Below are positions 1 through 5,862 of a stretch of 6,374 nucleotides of DNA, piece after piece. The notes beneath the pieces are model-generated. The model saw only the letters and a program-made list of their open reading frames with translations, was not told the DNA's origin and did not search any database. The position numbers and the translations under genes were made by a program. This stretch comes from an uncultured Pirellulaceae bacterium (GTDB lineage: Bacteria; Planctomycetota; Planctomycetia; Pirellulales; Pirellulaceae): assembly GCA_934255105.1 (NCBI GenBank), contig CAKQNH010000287.1:1-6374 (forward strand), given 5' to 3'. Positions within the stretch are counted from its first letter, which is position 1. Every line of letters starts with the position of its first letter.

Positions 1-2
1 CG

Positions 3-212
3 CCAACAGAGCAAATCTGGCCAACTAGCGTCATTCGTGGCGAGCTAGACGAGTCGATGACAGACTACCATAGTGGGGCGCAACTCGACCTGCTGAACTT
101 GAGTTGGCAGGAGCCGAACAAAACTCTGGCACAAATTATGCAGTGGTGGACCGATTGCTTGCCAGTGCCGCCGACCTTTGCCGGCGGGCAAGCATTGCAG
201 GAGCCGCTGTAG
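3..212 (+). CDS. 3' end of an unrecognised protein, cut by the window edge
   Basis: The third forward frame is open from the left edge to the TAG at 210-212, giving 69 residues of an otherwise missing protein. No start is needed within the window because the gene begins upstream. About two thirds of its codons end in G or C, against about half in the competing frame over 104-214, which supports real coding. The tail is hydrophilic with several tryptophans (an SWQEP segment, then QWWTD) and ends in GGQALQEPL; I see no membrane segment or known motif and recognise no family. The stop lies 2 bases before the ATG of the Clp-like ATPase gene, whose ribosome binding site sits inside this gene, so the two are almost certainly one operon and probably translationally coupled. 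The function of this protein would be the best clue to the operon. The alternative is a chance open frame, which the tight junction makes unlikely. Confidence 0.7.
   Translation, partial: PTEQIWPTSVIRGELDESMTDYHSGAQLDLLNLSWQEPNKTLAQIMQWWTDCLPVPPTFAGGQALQEPL
199..203 (+). promoter_or_regulatory. Ribosome binding site (AGGAG) for the Clp-like ATPase gene
   Basis: AGGAG lies inside the end of the upstream gene, 11 bases before the ATG at 215. The spacing is slightly long but usable. Together with the upstream stop at 210-212, it favours 215 over the TTG at 104, which has no Shine-Dalgarno sequence and would overlap the upstream gene by 109 bases. Confidence 0.55.
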
Positions 213-214
213 AC

Positions 215-2491
215 ATGTTTGCAAAAATGCCTGTACTCATCGATCAACCCGTGGCCGGTGTGGCGATCGCTCAACTGCTCGATGGCCTGTCTCACCAGGC
301 GGCTGGCTTTTCAGTCGAGCAGTCGTTGCGGCTTTTGAAAAAAAGCTTGCATCGCGAAATCAAAAAACATCGTGTTTCTTCGCTCACCACTTGGAAATCG
401 GCCACGATGGCTCAAAAGAAGTTCGAAGTTCAGCCGGCGGTGATCTACAAAGAGCGACGGTATCCGGCGGGCCCCAAAGTGCAGTTGCCCGTGCGTTATG
501 TCGAGTTGATCGACGAGCGCGAACAACTGTACTGCATGCTTCCCGATTTTGGCGAAGTGCTATACATTCCCGAGCGCAAGTTACTGCCGACGATCCTGTC
601 GGAAACGGTGCGTTCGATCACGGCCACGCTGTCGCCGCGCGATCTACACAAGTTGTGGCCACCAGCGGCCAGCGAACTGCAATGGATGCGTTTGGATTTG
701 GCCAAGCCTGCCAAGCGGCACTCCGCGCATCGCACGCGGGTGCTCAGACAAGTGGCGGAACCGCTCAGCGATGGTCGTAATTTGACCATCGCGGCGGGCT
801 CACGAGACGGTGTATTGTTGCAACTGCGGGCTGCGATCGGTGCCGGCAGTTGCCTGGTCGTGGGGGAGACGGGCGTTGGCAAGACGACGTTGATTAGTTC
901 CGTCGCGCGTGAGATATTTCTCGCCCGGCGTACGCAGCGCAAGCAGCACCGCGAAAAAGGGAGCGACGCTCAGCCGCTGCAACCGTTGTTTTGGTCCAGC
1001 AGCGCTGGCCGCTTGATCGCTGGCATGCGTTATCTTGGCCAGTGGCAACAACGGCTCGAAGCGGTAGTCGCCGAACTGGCAGACATCGATGGCGTGCTAG
1101 CGATCGAGAACCTGCTAGATTTGGTGTCAGTAGGCGGGCATGAACCGCGCGATTCGCTGGCCTCGTTCTTGATTCCCTACTTGCGAAGTGGTAGTTTGCG
1201 GATGGTTGCCGAAGCGAATCCCACCGAACTCGATGCCTGTCGGAGGTTGCTGCCGGGGCTCATTGATGCGCTCCCCATCGTGCGCGTGGAGCCCATGCAG
1301 GTTGAGTATGAACTGGAACTGCTGCGGATGACTTTGGCTCAACAGCTACAGTCAGCCGACATCAAGTTTGACCCAAACATCCCCGCGTGTGTCTCGCGCT
1401 TGTGTCGCCAATTCCAACGCCACAGTGCGCCGCCTGGACCAGCCATGCGTTTCGTACTGGAATTAGCCGGACGAAAGCGCAGCCCAGGCCAACCCAGGCA
1501 GTGGACAGAGGCGTGGATTTTGGATCGCTTTAGCCGGCGCACGGGGTTGCCACTGAAACTTTTGGACGATGCTCAAACGCTATCCAAAGTGCAAGTCGTC
1601 GACGACCTGGCGCGCGACGTGATTGGCCAGATGAGAGCTTGCCACCAGGTGGCCAGCATTGTGACGCGGATCAAATCAGCCGTGCAAGACCCACGGCGAC
1701 CGTTCGGCTGTCTGCTGTTTTGCGGACCGACGGGAGTTGGCAAAACGCAGTTGGCCAAATCGCTAGCCAAGTATCTGTTTGGTGCCGCCGGAGAAAAGAG
1801 CTCGATGATTCGCCTGGACATGAGCGAATACGCTGGTGCCTCGGCCGGGTATCGGTTCCTCAACGATGCCACCGGCAACTCGGCTGCCTGGATTCAGCAG
1901 ATACGTTCGCGTCCGCTGAGCGTGCTGCTGCTGGACGAAATAGAAAAGGCATCGACTGAAGTTTTTGATATAATGCTGAGCATGTTGGATGAAGGCAGGT
2001 TGACCGACCGACTGGGGCGAGTCACGTCGTTCCGCAACTCAGTCATCATCATGACCAGCAACGTGGGGGCGCGCAGCAGTACCTCCCTAGGCTTTAGCGA
2101 AGATACACACATCGATTATGTGAGCGAAGTGCGCCGAGCGTTTCGCCCCGAATTTTTCAATCGACTCGATAGCGTCATTCCGTTTGCGCCACTTAGCCCC
2201 GAGGTTATTCACCAGATTACAATCAAGGAGCTTGAGGATCTGCGCGGCCGCGAAGGCTTAGAGCGTTATGGCCGTGGCATCCACTGGACACCGCAGTTGG
2301 TAGCCCATCTGGCGCGGGCAGGGTTTCAAAAACATTTGGGAGCGCGGCCGCTGCAACGGACCATTGAGACCGATGTCGTCGCCCCCCTGGCCAAATGGAT
2401 CGTCGAACACGGTGCGCAGCCCGCCACCACACTGTGGCTCGACTGGGATCCCACGCATCAATTGCTCCAGGTTCGAACGAGTGACGCATGA
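215..2491 (+). CDS. ClpA/ClpB-like double AAA+ ATPase with degenerate first module
   Basis: This is a predicted cytoplasmic 758-residue Hsp100-type ATPase, a family of hexameric rings that remodel or unfold proteins. Residues 1 to about 190 form an N-terminal domain that is not the usual Clp_N repeat pair. Module D1 has Walker A GETGVGKTT (217-225) and a RYLG pore-loop motif (272-275). Its Walker B position reads AIEN (296-299) where ClpB has IDEL, so the catalytic Glu is Asn. The ClpB ERRF Arg-finger position reads approximately IDAL (350-353). No coiled-coil M domain follows, so the architecture is closer to ClpA. Module D2 resembles the ClpA/B second domain: Walker A GPTGVGKT (504-511), Walker B LLLDEIEKA (Asp574, Glu575), sensor 1 MTSN (613-616), Arg finger FFNRLD (Arg650) and sensor 2 GARPL (709-713). 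The D2 GYVG pore loop is not evident. No ClpP-binding IGF/IGL loop is recognised. It follows the partial upstream gene by 2 bases and precedes the kinase-STAND gene. The AAA+ assignment is firm; substrate and partner are unknown. A longer form from TTG 104 (795 residues) is less likely. Confidence 0.9.
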   Translation: MFAKMPVLIDQPVAGVAIAQLLDGLSHQAAGFSVEQSLRLLKKSLHREIKKHRVSSLTTWKSATMAQKKFEVQPAVIYKERRYPAGPKVQLPVRYVELIDEREQLYCMLPDFGEVLYIPERKLLPTILSETVRSITATLSPRDLHKLWPPAASELQWMRLDLAKPAKRHSAHRTRVLRQVAEPLSDGRNLTIAAGSRDGVLLQLRAAIGAGSCLVVGETGVGKTTLISSVAREIFLARRTQRKQHREKGSDAQPLQPLFWSSSAGRLIAGMRYLGQWQQRLEAVVAELADIDGVLAIENLLDLVSVGGHEPRDSLASFLIPYLRSGSLRMVAEANPTELDACRRLLPGLIDALPIVRVEPMQVEYELELLRMTLAQQLQSADIKFDPNIPACVSRLCRQFQRHSAPPGPAMRFVLELAGRKRSPGQPRQWTEAWILDRFSRRTGLPLKLLDDAQTLSKVQVVDDLARDVIGQMRACHQVASIVTRIKSAVQDPRRPFGCLLFCGPTGVGKTQLAKSLAKYLFGAAGEKSSMIRLDMSEYAGASAGYRFLNDATGNSAAWIQQIRSRPLSVLLLDEIEKASTEVFDIMLSMLDEGRLTDRLGRVTSFRNSVIIMTSNVGARSSTSLGFSEDTHIDYVSEVRRAFRPEFFNRLDSVIPFAPLSPEVIHQITIKELEDLRGREGLERYGRGIHWTPQLVAHLARAGFQKHLGARPLQRTIETDVVAPLAKWIVEHGAQPATTLWLDWDPTHQLLQVRTSDA

Positions 2492-2515
2492 TGAGCAGAA
2501 TTGCTGTCATCGACT

Positions 2516-2565
2516 AAGTCGCCAGACTTGTGAAATAGTTCAGTTTGTCCAAAGTCTGGCGACTT
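2516..2565. repeat. Perfect 14-bp inverted repeat (hairpin) between the two ATPase genes
   Basis: The left arm AAGTCGCCAGACTT (2516-2529) and right arm AAGTCTGGCGACTT (2552-2565) are exact reverse complements around a 22-base loop. There is no T-run after either arm, so this is not a standard intrinsic terminator, although it could still attenuate transcription or stabilise mRNA ends. The right arm and its flank share a 17-base pattern, G-N-A-G-C-S-G-A-A-S-T-C-G-C-C-A-R on the minus strand, with the hairpin at 5752-5818. This suggests a dispersed family of small palindromic repeats. The rest of the 2492-2611 spacer shows no promoter I can defend. Confidence 0.8.
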
Positions 2566-2597
2566 CGGCTGCGACATTCGGTACGTGGTGATTACTC

Positions 2598-2602
2598 GGA
2601 GG
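2598..2602 (+). promoter_or_regulatory. Ribosome binding site (GGAGG) that sets the kinase gene start
   Basis: GGAGG ends 9 bases before a TTG at 2612, close to the ideal spacing. The GTG codons at 2585 and 2588, which would add 9 or 8 residues, have no purine-rich sequence at the right distance. The TTG is therefore the better start, and this is among the few good Shine-Dalgarno sequences in the window. Confidence 0.6.
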
Positions 2603-2611
2603 CTGATTGCA

Positions 2612-5600
2612 TTGAACCGCCAACTACTGGAACTCGAACAAGCTTTCAAGCTGAGTTGGCGCGGCTTCAATCCAGAAAGTTACACGCTCTATCTGAACCA
2701 GATCGACGCCGATCAACGTCTTGAATTGTTAGCTCGATTGCTGGGCATTGAACTCGAGTTTGCGTTTCAGCCGCCAAGCGGCGGCCTCAGCTCGGACACG
2801 AGGCGCCTGGATGCTCCCGCTCCCGATCGCTCGCCTTCTGATTCACTGCCGTTTAACAATGAAGATCGCCAAATCAGCGGGGATAGCGTAGTTGACCTAG
2901 GCTCGGGTATCGACGCCGATGGTGGCGATGATGACCAGCGAGTCAAGCCATGTGTGCCGCTATTTCTGCTGCGGTTCCCCGAGCTGACGGGACGTAGCGA
3001 GTTGGTGATTCGCTTGATTGTGCTCGAATACGCTTTGCGGTTACGGCATGATCCACGCCCGCCCAATCCAGAGTCGTACCTACCGCTCTGCGCCCAGGCG
3101 CGCGACCAGCTCATTCGGCTGTTGGACCTAACCGAGAACAAACTTCCGATCGGGCGGGCGGCCAACCTGCCAGTCGGACCGGTCGGCCGCTCCGACTCGA
3201 CGATCAAGGAGGCCTCGTTGTCGGACTCGATCACGTTGGATCCGCTACCGCTAAATTTGGGCTGCTTTCTACTGTTGCGGTTGGTGGGCCGTGGGGGCAT
3301 GGGCTATGTGCATGCGGCGCTGGATCTGCGGAGCACGGCTCAAGTTGCCGTAAAGATCATGCGCCGAATCGACGCTTGGAGTATCTATCGTTTCATCGAA
3401 GAATTCCGCTGGCTGTCTCAGTTGAGCCACCCGCATTTGGTGAAGTTGTACGATACCTTTTGCGACGGAGACATTCGCTACTTCTCCATGGAACTAGTGG
3501 AGGGCATGATGATCCGCGATTGGTTTCGCAAAGGTGCCCAGCGATCGGAGTCGCGTTGGGAGAAGCTCCGCGACGTGCTGGGGCAATTGGCGTCGGCCGT
3601 CGAATATCTGCACGAACACCAAGTGGTACACTGCGATTTGAAGTGCTCCAACATGATGATTACTGCGGGCTGCCGCGCGATGCTGTTGGATCTGGGCTTA
3701 GCGATTCGTGCCGGTCAGGACAACCGCTTGGTAGGCACTCTGCAGTACATGGCCCCCGAGGTCATCCAAGGTGGTGTCGCCGGTTATGCCAGCGATTGGT
3801 ACAGCTTTGGCGTCATGATTTACGAAGTTTTGACCGACACATTTCCCCCCATCCACATCGAACTGTCCGAGAGCGATCCGCGACAGACGAACTACCAATT
3901 GGATCTGGACCAAGTGCGGCAACTGTTGCAGGCGTGCCCTGAAGAATTAGCAAATTTGTGCATCGACCTCTTGCAATCCGATCCTGCTCAACGTCCCTCC
4001 GGAAGTGACGTGGTCCGACGCTTGACCGGTCACAAACAGAACCTGCCAGTGCGCAAGTCACTTCGAGTGTGCTGGGGGCGCGATGATGAGCTGGAAATAC
4101 TCACCCGCGCGACAAAGTTACTCAGCGAAAGTACCTCACACAGTCGGCTTGAGGCAGATCCTAGCTTGGGAGGGCAGCCTGACGATAGTGGCTCTACAGT
4201 AGCTTCCCAAGCCAGTTTGGTCATCCTGCACGGAGAGGTCGGTAGTGGCAAAACTACGCTGTTGAATCACTGGCTGCAAACTTTTTCAGAACATAGTCGA
4301 CTGCTGCTCTCAGTGCAATGTTATCGACAGGACCATACTCCGTTTCGATTGCTCAATGCCATCGTTCAGGAGTTGACGATGGCTGTACCACGGCTAGATG
4401 TGGCAAGCTGGCAACCGGCGCTGGAGGGGCTGGCCGACGAGATCTGCGTGTTGTTCCCTCAGATACAACAGTTGTTGCCAGCTCGTGAGGTAACGCTCCC
4501 ACGAAGTCCCGCAGCGGATAGGCCCGCTAGCGCAGCGGCCCAGGCTGCTAGCCGGCGATCGCTGGTGCAGTGGTTGCTCCAACTAAGTCGCCAGCGGCCA
4601 TTGATCATCTGTGTCGACGACGCGCACTGGGCCGACTTAGAAAGCTTGCAAACACTCAAGCAACTGCTTGGCCACACTGGCCATTTCCAGGGTGCGCTGG
4701 TGCTGATCGACGAAAGCAACACGACATGCTTGCATGACGTCTTTCGACGAGTTGCGGAGCAGCGGCCTAGGATGGAGGGGGGGGGGAGAGACAAGCTGGA
4801 AGCTTGTCCCACGGGCGACAAGCTGGAAGCTTGTCCCACGGATGACAAGCTGGAAGCTTATCCCACGGATGACAAGCTGGAAGCTTATCCCACGGATGAC
4901 AAGCTGGAAGCTTATCCCACGGTGGAAATTGCTCTCTCTCCGCTGGCACAAGCCACTTGCCGGAAAGTGCTCGACTACTGGTGTAGCAGCAAGTGTGTCA
5001 CCATGGATCCATCTGTGGCGGAGGATATCGCGCAGCGTTCCTGGGGCAATCCTTTTCTTTTGCGGGAGATCTTTCGGGCGTATGTACACGATGTAAATAC
5101 TCGGGGCACTTCGGGGAAGGATCGGCTGCCCAAAGATGTGCAGTCCAGCCCCAGTCGGAGCTTCAGCACGCTCCCGCAAGCGGCCGAGAACGTCCTGCAG
5201 TACTTGGCGGTAGCCGGAGATGCGTTGAGTTTCCACCAACTCCAAATGGTCTCGCGGATCTTTCCAGATGAATTGCAGCGGCTACTCGATGGGCTGGCTT
5301 CGCAGGGGTGGATCAGTTCATCTCATAACGATCTGGATTCACACATCGAGATCTCCCATGAGAACTTTCGCCGCGCCATACTAGGCTCCATTTCGCCCGA
5401 ACGCACCCAGCGTCGCCATTACCGACTGGCGCGCGTGCTCTCCTGTGAAACACCTCCCGCATGGGCTTGCATTGGCAATCACTATTGGGAGGCCCAACAC
5501 TTTCGCGAGGCTAGCGCATGTTACATGGAAGCTGTGCGACGAGCCCACGCGGGAGCTAATTGGGAGGAGGCGCTCGAGTTGTTGCAGCGCGCAGAACATC

Positions 5601-5719
5601 CCCATGCGCAGCGCACCGCCAGTGAGAAATTGCATGTCCTGCGCTTGAAGGCCGACTGCTTGGCGGGCGCGGGTTATTCACAAGCGGCGGCCGAACTGTA
5701 TGATCAGTTGCAGCGCTAG
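2612..5719 (+). CDS. Ser/Thr protein kinase fused to STAND-type ATPase and TPR-like tail
   Basis: A predicted cytoplasmic signalling protein of 1035 residues (1044 if GTG 2585 is used), with no membrane segment seen. Residues 1 to about 190 hold two NPESY-containing helical units (20-24 and 152-156) around an acidic linker, in the style of planctomycete kinase N-termini. The Hanks-type kinase spans about 218-475: Gly loop GRGGMG (226-231), VAVK Lys248, helix-C Glu263/264, catalytic loop HCDLKCSN (Asp342, Lys344, Asn347), DLG in place of DFG (360-362) and APE (381-383). HCD in place of HRD makes it a non-RD kinase. WGRDDE (488-493) opens an AAA_16/STAND ATPase with Walker A GEVGSGKTT (541-549), Walker B CVDDAHWAD (Asp669/Asp670) and a GNPFLL motif (812-817). 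A winged-helix-like region and about three TPR-like helical pairs end the protein abruptly. Residues 723-771 are a Gly tract plus five 9-residue repeats coded by a DNA minisatellite, inside the ATPase domain. It probably senses a ligand through the STAND/TPR part and signals through phosphorylation. Its substrates are unknown; the neighbouring Clp-like ATPase is a candidate by context only. Confidence 0.92.
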   Translation: MNRQLLELEQAFKLSWRGFNPESYTLYLNQIDADQRLELLARLLGIELEFAFQPPSGGLSSDTRRLDAPAPDRSPSDSLPFNNEDRQISGDSVVDLGSGIDADGGDDDQRVKPCVPLFLLRFPELTGRSELVIRLIVLEYALRLRHDPRPPNPESYLPLCAQARDQLIRLLDLTENKLPIGRAANLPVGPVGRSDSTIKEASLSDSITLDPLPLNLGCFLLLRLVGRGGMGYVHAALDLRSTAQVAVKIMRRIDAWSIYRFIEEFRWLSQLSHPHLVKLYDTFCDGDIRYFSMELVEGMMIRDWFRKGAQRSESRWEKLRDVLGQLASAVEYLHEHQVVHCDLKCSNMMITAGCRAMLLDLGLAIRAGQDNRLVGTLQYMAPEVIQGGVAGYASDWYSFGVMIYEVLTDTFPPIHIELSESDPRQTNYQLDLDQVRQLLQACPEELANLCIDLLQSDPAQRPSGSDVVRRLTGHKQNLPVRKSLRVCWGRDDELEILTRATKLLSESTSHSRLEADPSLGGQPDDSGSTVASQASLVILHGEVGSGKTTLLNHWLQTFSEHSRLLLSVQCYRQDHTPFRLLNAIVQELTMAVPRLDVASWQPALEGLADEICVLFPQIQQLLPAREVTLPRSPAADRPASAAAQAASRRSLVQWLLQLSRQRPLIICVDDAHWADLESLQTLKQLLGHTGHFQGALVLIDESNTTCLHDVFRRVAEQRPRMEGGGRDKLEACPTGDKLEACPTDDKLEAYPTDDKLEAYPTDDKLEAYPTVEIALSPLAQATCRKVLDYWCSSKCVTMDPSVAEDIAQRSWGNPFLLREIFRAYVHDVNTRGTSGKDRLPKDVQSSPSRSFSTLPQAAENVLQYLAVAGDALSFHQLQMVSRIFPDELQRLLDGLASQGWISSSHNDLDSHIEISHENFRRAILGSISPERTQRRHYRLARVLSCETPPAWACIGNHYWEAQHFREASACYMEAVRRAHAGANWEEALELLQRAEHPHAQRTASEKLHVLRLKADCLAGAGYSQAAAELYDQLQR
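4777..4786 (+). repeat. G10 homopolymer inside the kinase-STAND gene
   Basis: Ten consecutive G residues code for part of Glu722 and for Gly723-Gly725, just before the tandem repeats. As written, the reading frame is intact on both sides. One extra G would give a stop at 4842-4844 (numbering of this sequence), and one fewer a stop at 5094-5096. Either change would keep the kinase and Walker A/B motifs but remove the rest of the ATPase domain, the winged helix and the tail. Such tracts are prone to polymerase slippage and also to sequencing error. Confidence 0.85.
4790..4924 (+). repeat. Five 27-bp tandem repeats, in frame (DKLEA[C/Y]PT[G/D/V])
   Basis: The copies start at 4790, 4817, 4844, 4871 and 4898. 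Each has 9 codons reading DKLEACPT or DKLEAYPT plus one variable residue (G, D, D, D, V). Copies 1 and 2 carry TGT (Cys); copies 3-5 carry TAT (Tyr). Every unit contains the near-palindrome ACAAGCT-GGA-AGCTTGT, perfect in copies 1-2 and with one broken pair in copies 3-5. The array sits in the loop between the post-Walker-B strand (ALVLIDES) and the strand beginning VEIALSPL, so it looks like an insertion into an otherwise normal STAND ATPase. The unit length, a multiple of three, preserves the frame whatever the copy number. It is not CRISPR because there are no spacers. I recall similar units elsewhere in planctomycete genomes, but this was not checked. Confidence 0.95.
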
Positions 5720-5751
5720 GGCTCTGCCATTCCAAATAGGCTTGGGTTCCT

Positions 5752-5818
5752 GGAGCGGAAGTCGCCAAGGCTTTCGGCCCGTGCCCGACCAATCGAAAAT
5801 CTTGGCGAGTTCCGCTAC
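5752..5818. repeat. Imperfect 25-bp inverted repeat (hairpin) after the kinase gene
   Basis: The left arm 5752-5776 pairs with the right arm 5794-5818 across a 17-base loop: 21 Watson-Crick pairs, one G-T wobble and three mismatches (5753/5817, 5761/5809, 5771/5799). The core GCGGAAGTCGCCAAG of the left arm matches the repeat at 2516-2565, so both belong to one family. No T-run follows, so an intrinsic terminator is not supported, although the hairpin could help end the upstream transcript. The remainder of the 143-base spacer (5720-5862) shows no small gene, promoter or RNA that I can defend. Confidence 0.75.
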
Positions 5819-5862
5819 CTATCGTCTGCGACTGGCGTTAGACGCGCCACTCATTTAAACCG

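Noticed and set aside
104..214. TTG at 104 as start of the Clp-like ATPase (795 residues)
   Set aside because: No Shine-Dalgarno sequence, weaker codon bias than the overlapping frame, and a 109-base overlap with the upstream gene; ATG 215 fits better.
2516..2565. Rho-independent terminator for the Clp-like ATPase gene
   Set aside because: The stem is strong but the loop is long (22 bases) and no T-run follows on either strand.
2585..2611. GTG at 2585 or 2588 as start of the kinase-STAND gene
   Set aside because: No ribosome binding site at a usable distance, whereas TTG 2612 has GGAGG 9 bases upstream. Not excluded experimentally.
4582..4594. Thirteen bases identical to the left arm region of the first hairpin (2513-2525)
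   Set aside because: It lies within a conserved coding segment, has no inverted partner nearby, and one such match is not surprising by chance in a window of this size.
4790..4924. CRISPR array
   Set aside because: The units are directly adjacent with no unique spacers, and the array is translated in frame within a conserved protein.
4767..4949. Minus-strand repeat peptide (WDKLPACHP units)
   Set aside because: It is the antisense reading of the tandem repeat within a well-supported gene; a 27-bp unit without stops keeps several frames open by necessity.
215..5719. Type VI secretion ClpV plus PpkA-like kinase pair
   Set aside because: The ATPase lacks a recognisable Clp_N domain and M domain, the kinase has a STAND/TPR tail and no membrane segment, and no other secretion gene is present.
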